A stretch of 64,000 nucleotides of DNA, taken from contig CM054116.1 in the NCBI GenBank assembly GCA_028673005.1, forward strand, positions 149,665,173-149,729,172, given 5' to 3'. Source of the stretch: Tanypteryx hageni (lineage: Eukaryota; Arthropoda; Insecta; Odonata; Petaluridae). The notes under the pieces were generated by a model, which was given only the letters and a program-made list of their open reading frames with translations, searched no databases and was not told the DNA's origin. The position numbers and the translations under genes were made by a program. Positions 1-10,454 of the stretch are shown piece by piece. Each line of letters starts with the position of its first letter. The first letter of the stretch is position 1.

Positions 1-130
1 CTTGGTCATTCATAAGGAAAGTTAAGCAGTTGGCTCCCTTGTAGCTCTTCGTAAAGGGTACCCTGATGTCCTCAACAGGTTTCTCTCCTCCCTACTGTGT
101 GTGTCAGGTGTGGCCTATTTGGCAGAAAGA
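1..130 (+). repeat. SINE-like fragment (conserved central domain)
   Basis: The stretch with GTTAAGCAGTTGGCTCCC, a CTCTTCGTAAAG motif, then GGTTTCTCTCCTCCC and GTGTGTGTCAG matches, in the same order, segments at 44.95-45.06 kb (+), 46.14-46.27 kb (-) and 62.52-62.65 kb (-). The copy at 62.5 kb carries a tRNA-like head. The family is therefore probably a tRNA-derived SINE, and this copy is cut by the window edge. It carries no coding signal. Confidence 0.5.
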
Positions 131-259
131 CACAAACAAAGATATCAGGAGAAAAAGTTCATTGATTACATTTTGTAGCTCTAAAATTTTTCTTTAGAAG
201 AAAGTCTAGGTGACTATTGACGGAAATGCTTAGAAGGCAGATATTTCAGTATTTTCCTT

Positions 260-800
260 TGCTTGTGATGTGAATTCGATGTTGAAAGTCTTTATTTCTG
301 TTTCCATTATGGAATAATTCCACAAAGTTGGCAACTATTTTATTTTAATTTCTCTTTTCAGATTTGCATAAGTCCCATGAAATTGGAGCTCAATGAAGAG
401 AATGTTTGTCCAAATGCAGAGGTAAATATGTTTTGAATGAATTTTATCTCAATTGATGGGAATGTTATACTGTTTTAGTTATTTAGATTTATTTTCCCTA
501 ACATACAATTGGAAGGTTGTGTTTGATAACTTTGTAGTTTGGTTGAGCTTTTGTGAGAGTGTTGCAGAAGTTTGTTCCTGAATAAGTTCTTTGAGTCAGC
601 TCTCTATGCTTTGCCATCAGTTTGACAAAATTAGTTTTGGATGAGAAATAAACGAATATAGTTGTATTTAAGCAATTGCTGTTATGCTAAGGAAGCTGAG
701 AATTCTTGGTTTTGTTGGTGCAAATCTCGGAAAAAATCTTTTTGTTTGATATTTCATCTCCCTTTTTTCCTAACTGTGACTGTTTCCAAATTATTTTTCT
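260..800 (+). repeat. Duplicated zinc-finger intron/exon segment, copy A
   Basis: The sequence around exon 362-421 and the following intron (for example the stretch with GAGCTTTTGTGAGAGTGT and TTTGCCATCAGTT) recurs at 5260-5565 (+) and, with the exon, at 45470-46000 (-). The three copies can be aligned by eye over several hundred bases. They record duplication of gene segments, not a dispersed transposon, because exon borders are included. Confidence 0.6.
362..421 (+). pseudogene. Zinc-finger gene, upstream exon
   Basis: This 60-nt open exon is bordered by CTTTTCAG and GTAAATATG. It encodes 20 residues starting ICISPMKLEL, with no recognised domain. A diverged copy on the - strand at 45837-45879 has the same borders and the same flanking intron sequence, which supports a real exon of a duplicated gene. 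Confidence 0.5.
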
Positions 801-914
801 ATAATTAGTAATCTTTTCATTTTGCTGATGACAGGAAATTGATATAATATCATTTTAAGCATGTCTCTTTCAAGCGTTAATCAAGACAATATATTTCAGT
901 AGTGTAACATATAG

Positions 915-2202
915 GGTGGTTCAATTAAAGCGAATCATGTTCAAAATGAAAAAAAAATTCATAAAATGGACAAAATTGAAGGTTAATATGTTTCTTAAAA
1001 CCTTTGGGAACAAAAGTTATTAGTTACTGGTTAAAAATTATTTCATCCAAATGTGCACCCTTCTTTGCAATGCACTACTGCAATCGCTGGCAGAAGATGT
1101 GCATGACCCTATGAAGCAGATCTGGAGAAATGGCATCAACCTCCTGGCGAATTCTGGCCTTTAGGTCTTCAATATCGTGGAGTCGATGAGAGAACACCTT
1201 CTCATTCAGATACCCCATAAGAAGAAATCAGGGGCTTTTAAATCCGGAGGCCATAGAATGTCACCAAACTGGGAAATGATGCATCCTGGGAAGAACCTGC
1301 ACAGTGTTTCCATGCTGTAATGAGCCCTGTGGGCAGTGGTACCATCTTGTTGAAGCCATGCATTTTCAAGCTGACATGCACTGATGTAACTCGGAAACAA
1401 GGAAATTTGTCATAATTTCCGCATACCACTCTGCGTTTGCTGTTGTTGCTCGGCCGTCAGCATTTTCAAAAAAATAAGGCCCAATGACACCACACCACAC
1501 AACAACCTTTTTGCTATAAACTTGTCTTTCTTGAATTTCTCGCGGATTTTTGGCTGACCAGTAAATTTTGTTTGTTCACAAAACCTTTCAGAAAGGAATT
1601 GGCCTCATCAGTCATTACAAGAGAGTTAAGAAAATCTGGATTCTGATTTATCATGTCCATTAAATTCTCACAACACCGCAATCAGAGTTGCTTGTCATGT
1701 TGGCTCAGTTGTTGCGCTAACTGAATTTTGTATGGGTGTAGTCGGAGGCCAAACTGCAAAATTCTCGACAGGCTACAGTGAGACAGTTGCAGCATATGGT
1801 CATGTCGCCGTGCTGAACGACGCAGGCTCTGCTCTAAGGCAACTCTCATGTGCTCCATGTTTTCAGGTGTGCTGGCTGTTTTTAAATGTGGGTGTGGTTT
1901 ATTCTGAACTGATCCACTTGCACACCACTGATTTACCCACTCAGGAATTGTCTTGCGTAATGGCGCTTGTCCCCGGCTGCGCTCATCACCAATCTTCTGC
2001 CTAAATGCATGTTGAACTTCCAAAATGGAGTTTGGTTTTATAAACTGTTCCGCAACAAACACGCGCTCCTGCACTGGCCAGCGATCCATTGTGTACTGAA
2101 ACCAAGGTCGTGCAACACCTATTGCCACATCTCTTGTTACCCCCACTCAAACCACTACCCAGTGTCACCAACCTAGAACTGGTTCGCTTTAATTGAAACA
2201 CC
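915..2202 (-). mobile_element. Tc1/mariner-superfamily element (DUF4817 type), degenerate
   Basis: The terminal inverted repeats are about 20 bp. The left is at 915-934 (GGTGG then TTCAATTAAAGCGAA). The right, at 2183-2202, has the same sequence inverted with one mismatch. The element lies in a zinc-finger intron. The homologous intron at about 6035-6090 lacks it and gives a pre-insertion site: the flanks GTGTAACATA and ATTTTCATTT adjoin there with only a few bases between. The transposase inside is on the - strand and broken. Confidence 0.8.
1060..2146 (-). pseudogene. Mariner-like transposase relic (DUF4817 + HTH + DDE)
   Basis: Reading leftwards from 2146, a 154-residue open stretch covers the N-terminal DNA-binding region, with RWPVQERVFVAEQFI, then SARRHDHMLQLSHCSLSRIL and LHPYKIQLAQQL. 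This pattern is characteristic of insect DUF4817 mariner-type transposases. After a stop at 1682 the DDE domain continues in changing frames: TDEANSFLKGFVNKQN (first Asp), then WLQQDGTTAHRA (second Asp) and WPPDLKAPDFFLWG, ending near LLHRVMHIFCQRLQ at about 1065. Several frameshifts and stops rule out activity. In the family the enzyme excises and reinserts DNA at TA sites. Confidence 0.85.
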
Positions 2203-2536
2203 TGATTTTCATTTGCTTATTTATTTTAAATGATCAAAATTGTCCTTAGGTAATTAGTTTCTTATATACTAATAATAATGAATAAGTGAGTTCTGGTGAA
2301 CAACTAAGCATAGGAGTCTGATTCTGTAAACATATTTAGAAACTGGCATACCTTATTAGCTTTAGTTGGTTTGTGCAGTAGGTATTCTGCTGATTTTGTC
2401 AAAATAATGCATTTGTTGATAGATGGGATAGATGGAAAGTTTGCTTTAAAATTGCCATTCCCTTTGAATTGTGAAATGGTTTTTCCAGATTCATCTCATT
2501 CTGTTTATTCTAACCTTAATATATTTGATTTTTCAG

Positions 2537-2662
2537 GAAGGACCTACTGACGATCGAGTATCAGAACATATAGAAGGAGGCAGTGAGACATTAAATTAAT
2601 TGGAAAGAGGGTTGGAAGAGGATTTAGTCGAAAGTGAGCCTCGAGAAAAGTTTTCTCAAGAG
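2537..2662 (+). pseudogene. Zinc-finger gene, acidic linker exon with premature TAA
   Basis: The exon is 126 nt (42 codons), preceded by TTTTTCAG and followed by GTAAATG. It is rich in Glu and reads EGPTDDRVSEHIEGG near its start. TAA at 2597-2599 interrupts the only otherwise open frame; CAA (Gln) would restore it. Its length equals that of the next exon at 6322-6447, and the introns before both exons are homologous, so the two exons probably arose by tandem duplication. Confidence 0.5.
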
Positions 2663-2885
2663 GTAAATGAAGCAGATGGTTTGTGCAGTAATGTGACTTA
2701 AAAGAAAAAAGTTGATTGCCCATAGATGGACAGACAGCAATCTAATAATATCTTTTAAGAAACATGTTATAAAGAGTTGCAGAAAGGTACTTGGTTTACT
2801 ACAGTAAAAATTGATGGAATATTATGATACTATGTAGATAGGCATAAGGTGTAATTTGGGAATAATATTGAAATGAAAAAATTCT

Positions 2886-2940
2886 GCTATGGCCGGGAAT
2901 TGAACCCAGATCTTCCACTTGCCATGGAGGGTCATAGTAG
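2886..2940 (-). repeat. tRNA-like sequence (pol III B-box-like)
   Basis: On the - strand the segment reads ...AAGTGGAAGATCTGGGTTCAATTCCCGGCC... A TCTGGGTTCAATTCCCGG T-arm with a B-box is clear, preceded by a possible anticodon arm. A complete cloverleaf is not evident, and palindromic arms flank the segment directly, so a tRNA-derived head is more likely than a working tRNA gene. Confidence 0.45.
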
Positions 2941-2961
2941 AATTTTTTCATTTCAAAATTA

Positions 2962-3248
2962 CAGTAAGTCCTCCGATTGTTAAAGGAGACAACGAAGATG
3001 ATTATTCTTATTCACCTCCTTTGGAGAATATTTTTGCGAGGCGTCTTGATATTTATGAGCGAGGTGCGTATGTTTTCGTTCATAATTGTTGCCGGATGCA
3101 TCATTGGTGTTGTTTCTTCAAGATACATTTTTTAGATTGGTATATACATGAATTATAGTGGCCACGAGAATCTAGTTTCGATATACATACTTTCGATTTA
3201 CGTCGCACTTTCCTTGAACGTATCCCGACATACACCGAGGACATACTG
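2962..3248. mobile_element. Pogo/Tigger-type MITE, 287 bp
   Basis: The ends are CAGTAAGTCCTC and, inverted, CAGTATGTCCTC, flanked by TA on both sides (2960-2961 and 3249-3250). The element interrupts the right arm of the foldback, and the uninterrupted left arm shows the pre-insertion sequence (GGGAATAATATTGAAATG). There is no transposase. Confidence 0.7.
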
Positions 3249-3682
3249 TATTCCCAAATAACAGTTTATGCCCATCTGCATAGTACCATATTATCCCATC
3301 AATTTCTAGCTTTGGCAATCTCACCATTTGAGAGGGAGGGGTTTTCTATGACGTTCTCTTAGGGGATATCTATTGGGGCTGGTTGATACTAGCTTGGATA
3401 GCCCGGACCCATCTAAGAAAAGAGTATAGTTGTGCAAAAAAGTGAATTGCCTTCTACACTTACCGTAGTGCAGGCATGTCAAACTCGAAGAGGCATAAGG
3501 GCCGCATTGAAGGGATGGATGTTATAGTAGGGCTGTGTTGGTATTACGATTACTTAATGAGGGCCACAATTGGTTAAATAGACTTCATTTTTGCCATTAA
3601 AACAATAATTTATGAAATGCATTCTATTATATCTTGATTACTATTAAAAAAATCTCATCACCTTTTAATAAATAGAGTATCA

Positions 3683-3779
3683 TTATATATGGACGTTTCT
3701 TACAGAGGAGGAGGTTATAACATATATACATACTATGTTATATCCTCCTCCTCCTCTGTAAGAAACGTCTATATATAAT
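3683..3779. repeat. Near-perfect hairpin, about 45-bp arms
   Basis: TCATTATATATGGACGTTTC and the following CTTACAGAGGAGGAGG return inverted after a short AT-rich loop centred near 3730. The arms differ mainly by one extra GGA triplet and a G/A change. It may be a short foldback MITE. Confidence 0.7.
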
Positions 3780-3784
3780 GATAG

Positions 3785-4310
3785 AAGGATACAAACGTGT
3801 AGGCACTTCCACATGAGCTGGAGATTTGAAATTTTCTTTTAGGTAGGATTTTGTGCAAAACCGACTAGAAAAAACTAAAATCTTGAAAAAGTGCAACAAT
3901 GCAGCCGCTATAAATTCGCAATTGTTTAAACAAATTTTCAAGGTTTATGTATTTCCGAATGTGCTATGGAACTGAAATGTTTTTTGAGGTAGGATTTGTA
4001 AAAAAACGAAATAGGAATTATAGAAATTTTGATATTTTTATTTGTGTTGCCGTTAAAAATTGTTAAAATTTAAACAAATAATTGTTTAGGTACTACGGGA
4101 TGAGCAATGGAGCTGAAATTTTCAAGTTATTTTCAGAGTAGTGCATTTGCACAAATAAAAATTTGAATCTCTCCATAAATATATTGCGGCGGCCGTTAAA
4201 AATGTTTAAAATTTACCCAATTAGAAAAATATTATTTCACTTCTAGAAGTGCTACAGCTTTAAAATTTGGCAGAAATTTGTAGCATTAGTACCCCATAAT
4301 GGAGAAAGTA
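3785..4310. repeat. Diverged tandem repeat, about 150-bp unit
   Basis: Three full units and part of a fourth can be recognised by a shared order of motifs: a gene-like TGNGCTRTGGARCTGAAATT, a GTAGGATTTGT-like stretch, an AATTTTGA run, GCCGTTAAAAATTGTT and AATTGTTTA. The starts are near 3793, 3944, 4087 and 4240. Divergence is high. It could be part of a larger dispersed repeat. Confidence 0.4.
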
Positions 4311-5259
4311 TAAAATTCTTAAAATTGCAAAGTTTGGGGATTGTTTTAATCTATTATTTTTACATAAGGGAAAAATGAAAATCGCTGTGGAGGTGAAATC
4401 TTTAGAATTAAAAAAATATTTGTAATGATGAAAAATGAATGTAATGGTGAACTTTGTCTGAAAAATTAATGTTTTTCAAGGTGAGATGATATGCTTGCAG
4501 AATGCAAGCACCTTCTACTAGTCTTGACATATAATTACTTAATGTCTCTGTCAATCCGTCCCCCCTTTTATCTCTTGAACAGTTTGTCATAGAGAAGTGC
4601 TGTAAATGCCAATTTCTTTCTGCCAACTAGGAGACCCTGGGAAAACTATTTTAGTTTACGGAAGTGTCCCGGATTCGACTCCGGGAGACGATTATATTTT
4701 TCCATATGTTTACAAAAGGAATTTCCATTTTTCAAGTTGCAAGGTTTATTTCTTTCTTTGATGGCTACAACTATAAAATATCTTATTCTTGCGATGTTTT
4801 GATGTTACATGGAATAATTTGTCAGAAACTCGCATTTCTTTTCGAAATTTTATGGCTTTTTCATACTCTTTCTGGGTGTTGCCAAGGCGACCCACATTGT
4901 TGCTTCCGATTGAATTGGCCTCTATTAAGCCTTCAAATAGATGAAAGAGTTGCGTTATTCGCCTTGTGCTTTTTATGAAGCATCAAAATTATAGTTTTAG
5001 AAAGGTCAATCTTAATAAATTGCAACGTTAATAATTACAGATTATTATTAATTGTCCAAAAGAATAAAGCTTTCTTTATTTCAATACTGGAATGTGACCT
5101 TTTTCGTAAGGAGAAGCAATTAAAATTGCACATATAAATTATAAAAACAAGCATGAAATTCAAAATGTCAGTTGTCTAATTGTGTATAGAGAAATGGGCT
5201 ATTATTACTTTTAAACATGCAGATTTCTGACTGACTTCGCAGAAGTTTTTGCGGGATGT
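4311..5259. other. Intronic sequence, no gene seen
   Basis: This AT-rich intron sequence of the zinc-finger gene holds only short open frames, such as 4664-4978, without recognisable domains. The only feature noted is the T-arm-like relic. Confidence 0.5.
4655..4690 (+). repeat. tRNA T-arm-like relic
   Basis: GTCCCGGATTCGACTCCGGG can pair as a T-arm around TTCGA and looks like a pol III B-box. No clear A-box or acceptor stem lies upstream. It is probably a SINE remnant. Confidence 0.25.
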
Positions 5260-5565
5260 TTGCCAACTGTAGTATCGTTGAGCTTTTGTGAGAGTGTAGC
5301 AGCTGTTTGTAACTGAATAGCTTCTTTGAATCAGCTCTCTATGATTTGCCATCAGTTAAAAAGAATAATATTTGGATGGGAAATAAAATGAATTTAGTTG
5401 TATTTAAGCAAATGTTGAGATGCAAGGCTAGTCGAGAATTGTTTGTTTGTTGATACAAATCTCTGGGAGAAAATCTTTTTAGTTTGCTACATCATATCCA
5501 TTTGTCCTAACTGCAACTATGTTTCCAAATTATTTCTACCATTCTACCATAGTAATATGTTTTGA
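5260..5565 (+). repeat. Duplicated zinc-finger intron segment, copy B
   Basis: It shares GATGTTTGCCAACTGTAGT, GAGCTTTTGTGAGAGTGTAG and the ATCTCTGGGAGAAAAT region with the inverted copy at 45.5-45.7 kb, and more weakly with copy A at 530-800. It is closer to the inverted copy than to copy A. Confidence 0.6.
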
Positions 5566-6321
5566 GAGATATAAATATTTTATGAAACTACCTCATTGTC
5601 ATTGTGTGCATAATAAATTTTTTCCTTTCATTAGGAGTTAAAAATGGGGGGTCGTCCTATAATCAGAGTCGTCTTATATTCAGTAGTACTAGGGGCCTGT
5701 TGCAGTACTTCCTGCAAACATCTAGAGAGCTTTGCATGAAGTGACCCAATGGGTTATTTCCTATGACAAAAAATTTGTACAAAGAGTGTTATTAGTTGAA
5801 CCACTTTTATTGCCACTCTTAAAATAATTATGTAGCTCACACCATTCCATGCCTTTTTGGGAGACGACTTCCCACTTTAAACCTGCAAGGGTTTTCGCTG
5901 GGTATTCAGGCGAAAGATTTGTCGAAGTCGAGCCGACCATTCCCGGTTTATTTGCATTCATGCCTGAAGGCTTCAAACGCAGGCAGGGATACAGAGACAT
6001 AGCGGTTATAATGTATTAGATACAGTATTTCAGTGGTGTAACATAGTATTAATTTTTCATTTTCACTGTTTGTTTTAAATCATTGAAACTGCTTAATTAA
6101 TTAGTTATTTTCTAGTGTAATAATAATAATAAATAAGTGAATTCTGATGAACAACTTAGCAAAGCAGGCTGATTCTGTAAACATATTTAAAAATTGACAT
6201 CTCGTATTAGCTCCAGAAGGTTTGTGCCATAGATGTTGCACTGATTTCATTTGTTGGAATAATGTATTTGTTGATAGATGGAAATGTAAGTTTGCTTTAA
6301 GATTACGTCTCCCTTTAACAG
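5566..6321. other. Intron sequence with a probable insertion and a duplicated 3' part
   Basis: From about 6035 to 6310 the sequence matches 890-910 plus 2203-2480, the intron preceding the 2537 exon. The segment about 5640-6010, starting GGGGGGTCGTCC, has no counterpart in copy A and is likely an inserted repeat. Its short open frame on the - strand (5761-6000) was not recognised. Confidence 0.45.
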
Positions 6322-6447
6322 GTTCCTGCTGTCACTCTACAAACGTCACATGTCAGTGAGACAGACGGCGGAACATCAAGCCCAAAGGCGACTTTCTCAA
6401 ATTCAATCTCGTGTGGAAATAACTCTCCAGCCAATGTATTCACTCAG
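6322..6447 (+). pseudogene. Zinc-finger gene, second linker exon
   Basis: This is a 126-nt exon, open in phase 0, between CCCTTTAACAG and GTGAGTC. It encodes a Ser/Thr/Asn-rich 42-residue linker beginning VPAVTLQTSHVSETD. There are no stops. It is probably spliced between exon 2 and the zinc-finger exon. Confidence 0.5.
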
Positions 6448-7831
6448 GTGAGTCTTCTTCTATTCACGCACTAGTGTAATTGCCTGTACAATATGATGCG
6501 TATGTGTGAATTAAGTATTAAGTTCAAATTGTAATGAAAATTAATGAAACCATCATTTATAGGCAATAAAAAGTAAACAATACATGTAAAATTCACATAA
6601 TTTGGTGTTCCAGAGTGTAATAACAGTTTTGTATGAAAAAGAAATACATTATGCTATACAGTTCTTATATGCCCAAAATTATTTTTAATTTATGGAACAT
6701 TTAATTTTTTCTCAATCTGTCTCTTTCTTCCTCTATCTCATATTATATCGTTCAAATCATGCATTCCTTAAAAAATACCTAGGTAGTATAATGTGTAAGG
6801 TGACAATATAAACTCCAGGTTTAACATTGACACGGTCGTCCAGGCAACATATCGTTAAAAAGCTTAATATTATCTAGTAAATATGATTTATGCAGAAAAC
6901 TTGAGTGATTTTTTATCATTGGCATAATGTGACTATAAGAATAATAAAAGTTTTTTTTTTAAACTGTCCAGGTCGGAAGATAGTAGATCAGTTATTTCTA
7001 ATTTTAATTTGCGAAAGAGTAAGAGCATATAAGTTGAAAATGGCTCTTAATGTGTTATCTTATGGCACCCCCCTCCACTTCCCCTCTCCCTGCAGAAATG
7101 AAAATTCTGGCCCCGAGGCACACATCCTCATGATCCCATTAGTAAGTGTACCGAGTTTTAAGTCTTAAGTTTCTTGGTTTTCGAGATATGTTGGCCACAC
7201 TCACACACCACCTTTTATTAATACTAGTGGTATCCACAATAACTTTTGCGATGTCGGTCAGTAATCTGCATGTTTAAAAGTAATAATACCCTATTTCCCC
7301 TTATGAAATTAGACAACTGACATTGAATTTCATGTTTGTTTTTCTAATTTACCTATATGTAGGCTTGGTAGGATTCGACGTTTATTTTTTTAAAAATCAA
7401 TGATTAAAATAGACTTTTATTTTCCCCGAGAGATTTTCAACGAATATAGATGCTTAAAATTGCTACTTAAATACAGGGTTGGCAGTTTTCGGCCTTTCAA
7501 TTCGATGATTTAAATTTACTTTTTACATCGAAATTCTTTGTAAAATTTGTTTGTTTTACAATACTCGGATTATTTATTTAGATTTTTATATTATATAAAT
7601 TCCTGATAAATAAATTCTTCGAAAATTGAATCGTTTTGGCTCTACATGGCCTACCATTCACTTTCAGCAGCGTAAAACGTTTATTTAATTTAGTCTTTTA
7701 CATATCAATCGTAACTTTAAACCAAGAACATTACATTTGAGCCGGCCACGAGATTTCGTTGGCATTTTTTGGATTTATGACAAAATGTCCGTGAAGTAAG
7801 TCTACTACGTGAATCTAAATCCGGTACACAA

Positions 7832-7872
<41 letters not shown>

Positions 7873-8660
7873 TTATTTATTTATTTATTTATTTATATAG
7901 ATATATACACGAAATTTTATTTTTTTCACCTGTGACTGAAACCAATTTTTCTGTTTTCTGTTTATATAGAGGTTCAGAATCATGAATTGATTAAGGAAAA
8001 ATATTTGAAAATAATTTTGCGGCTGTAATAGTTATTTTAAATTTGGAAAACAATCGTCCTCCTTAGTCAGCGGTAAGCACCGCCCGAGTGTTTTTCGGGA
8101 TTGCATACCTCATCCCGATTACGATGACTCGCAGGCGTATCAATATCTATAGCTTTATCATCAATATCGTTTTTATTGATAAGTGATTTGTATGATATGT
8201 TCTTTTTCAATATTGGAAACATGATTTTATCTTGAAATACGAACTGAAAAATCTGTGAAAATTATCTATTTTTTTTTCAATTACGTTCATAATAATACTA
8301 TAGGAGCGTGAATAAACTTTTCATTTTTATTACTTTGTTTTTAGTTAAAAAATTCCTAGAAAGAGATTTTTCAAGCTATATTTCCTAATAGGAAAAAATT
8401 GTCATAAATAAGGAATGAGTAATATGTAATTGAATACTTTTGAACTGCTTTCAAATTTGTATACATTTTTACACATAATTTTGTATTATATTTACATATT
8501 TACATTTAAAAAATACTATTTACAATTCGTTTTCAATTTTTACATTTAATTTTACATTCTAATGTTATATTTACATTATAATTTATATTTTCGTCATACC
8601 TACTAAATGACTGGATTTACAAATAAATATAAATTTTTTTACAAAGTTACTATTATAGAA
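6448..8660. other. Zinc-finger intron, AT-rich, no gene seen
   Basis: No coding region is recognisable. Notable contents are a TG/AT/TTTA microsatellite at about 7832-7910 and, from 8430 to 8600, a run of imperfect TTTACATTTAA-like units. A hairpin-prone CGCCCGAG...TTTTTCGGG lies near 8090. Confidence 0.5.
7832..7910. repeat. Compound microsatellite (TG)n(TA)n(TTTA)n
   Basis: Simple-sequence runs are seen directly: a short TG run, then about 15 TA units, then about eight TTTA units. It lies in an intron. Confidence 0.9.
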
Positions 8661-9465
8661 ATTTGACTAGCGTTTAATGTTCTTATGAAACTCAACATAG
8701 CAGCAGGGTTTGAAAGGAAGGGGTGGGCATCCCTGACAGGCAGGGCAAAAAATTTTTGTATACTTCCTGAACCCTGCGGATTTACGATCTATACATTTTC
8801 TTTGTGGGATGCGTTTCCATTTGTCGTCAATTTCGTATGTCTCAGGATAATGCCTCGACAATCCAAGGGTCCTTGAGTGTTGGCTGGGAGAATGGCATGG
8901 GATTGTTTCAGAATAGGCTGGACGAAGGAGTGATTTTATAACAGAAATACGGAGATCGTATATGGGAATTTTGGGATGGGTGTTCCAGTAAAGGAAATAG
9001 CTATTCACCATGACGAGGTGAAGAATATGGATCCCCAGTTTCTTATTCCATTTTAGAGTCTTACGCTCGATCGGGTAATAAGACATCATTTGATCACAAT
9101 GATCGATGCCACCTATTCACTCGTTATAACGAGCAACGGCCTCCGGTTTGGAGGTGACACTACCTCCTCGCCGGCGACGGACATCGACCATATTGCTTCC
9201 GAATTCAGAAGTGATCGTCAGAACATCCCGTTTATCTTTCCATTTCATCACGCAGACTCCATGGGAACTAAGGACATCCACAACTTCACCTCATCATAGT
9301 TTTTTAGATATTACGTCAGGATTATTCCCCTTCTGGTTAGATCGAAGAGATCCTCCGCTCTAGTAGATGGTGAGCCAAGTCAACACTGTTATAATAATTA
9401 TCCATGAAAAGCGAATGTCCGGCATCTACTTTGCCTTCCATCAATATTTTGTTTAATACATTAAG
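8660..9465 (-). pseudogene. piggyBac-type transposase relic (C-terminal half)
   Basis: On the - strand the following can be read in order: MEGKVDAGHSLFMDNYYNSV (the conserved Asp in the DNYY motif of the DDE_Tnp_1_7 catalytic domain), MKWKDKRDVLTITSEF, RYNE-stop-IGGIDHCDQMMSYY, and TLKWNKKLGIHILHL followed by VNSYFLYW. The C-terminal cysteine-rich domain comes last: KCIDRKSAGFRKYTKIFCPAC then KPCCYVEFHK. One in-frame stop and at least one frameshift occur, and the N-terminal half is missing right of 9465. The order and motifs are those of PGBD4-like elements, which insert at TTAA. It is inactive. Confidence 0.85.
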
Positions 9466-9965
9466 ATATCTTAAAATTGTGATATAGGAGCGTGGTTTGT
9501 ACTGTTATATGCGGATTTGGATTCTAATTCTTATCACTGAATTTTGATAATTGATTGAAGTTTGTTGGATTTCTAGTTAAACAAAGGGTTTTTGTGTTTT
9601 AAATCACATTTTATTGGATTGCTGCCATGGAAATCATTATTACCGAATTTGGCTTGAACATAAATCAGTGAACAAATGGGTTATTTTCTTTTCCGCTCGA
9701 CTACCCTTCAGCAATGGACAGTCTCTAAATACATATTGGCATATAAACAGTAACATTTATTATTTTCGTTTATTTAAATAAATACATGCAAAGTAAAGAA
9801 TGAGATTTTATATTGTTTTTAGTATTTTAAAGCAGATAATGTTCTATTAATTTGTTTTTCCAATTTTCTCTATCATTGATAAATTATGAACTTAAGCGGT
9901 ATTTATAGAATGAGAATTCCTTGGAATGACTAACACATATAATTAATGAATTTGGGACGTGAACT
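9466..9965. other. Intronic gap, no gene seen
   Basis: This is AT-rich sequence between the piggyBac relic and the Tigger fragment, with no open frame or repeat structure that I could name. Confidence 0.5.
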
Positions 9966-10250
9966 TTGGGAGACCAACCTGCATTAGTGTTGTTTGGACT
10001 TCTTGTTATGGTACCAATGGTTGACCGATTAAGGTCCAACAAACGTCCAATTTTGGCCAACGGCTCACCTTTCCCATACCACTTTAAGACATTTAATTTC
10101 TCATCAAATGAAAGCCTGCATCATTTTGCGCCTTTATCACTTGATTCTCCTGCATCCTTTGAATTGGTTTCCTTTTTATCAGATATTTCTATCATAAATA
10201 AGGGCTAATAATGACCAATAAATATGGAGCACCAAATATTATATGCGAGC
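9966..10250 (-). pseudogene. Tigger/pogo N-terminal fragment (HTH psq)
   Basis: The - strand reads KKETNSKDAGESSDKGAK, a stop, then CRLSFDEKLNVLKWYGKGEP, LAKIGRLLDLN and RSTIGTI. This is the Pipsqueak-type helix-turn-helix at the start of CENP-B/Tigger transposases (compare KRRQFSVEEKLKILK at 14264 in Tigger-1). Only this domain remains, with one stop. It lies just upstream of the zinc-finger exon and is unrelated to it. Confidence 0.7.
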
Positions 10251-10454
10251 GCAATCGCATCTAGCTGAAACTGACTGCGATGCTGTGCAATTCCGAGTCC
10301 AAGCCAAGCAAGCATGCTCAGGCACATGTTTGAACGTTCAATGGTATTGTTTCATTTGGTTTTTAGACTTTCGCGATTGTATGTTCTGTCATAATGTTAA
10401 TTTTCTTACTTAAGAATGCTTTGTAAAATTCTCTGCCTGTTTCATTTTGGATAG

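Larger units (their letters stand above)
2805..3310. mobile_element. Foldback element with tRNA-like centre
   Basis: The left arm (about 2807-2890, with ATTGATGG, TACTATGTAGATAGGCATAA, TTTGGGAATA and TGAAATGAAAAAATTCT) is repeated inverted in the right arm. The right arm is split between 2938-2961 and 3249-3310 by a small pogo MITE. Between the arms lies a tRNA-like sequence. Without the insert the element is about 220 bp and almost fully palindromic. It carries no coding capacity. Confidence 0.65.

Noticed and set aside
1732..2004. + strand open frame of 90 codons
   Set aside because: It is the shadow of the mariner transposase on the - strand, which has recognisable motifs.
4664..4978. 104-codon + strand gene
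   Set aside because: No domain, AT-rich, inside an intron; starts in a T-arm-like relic.
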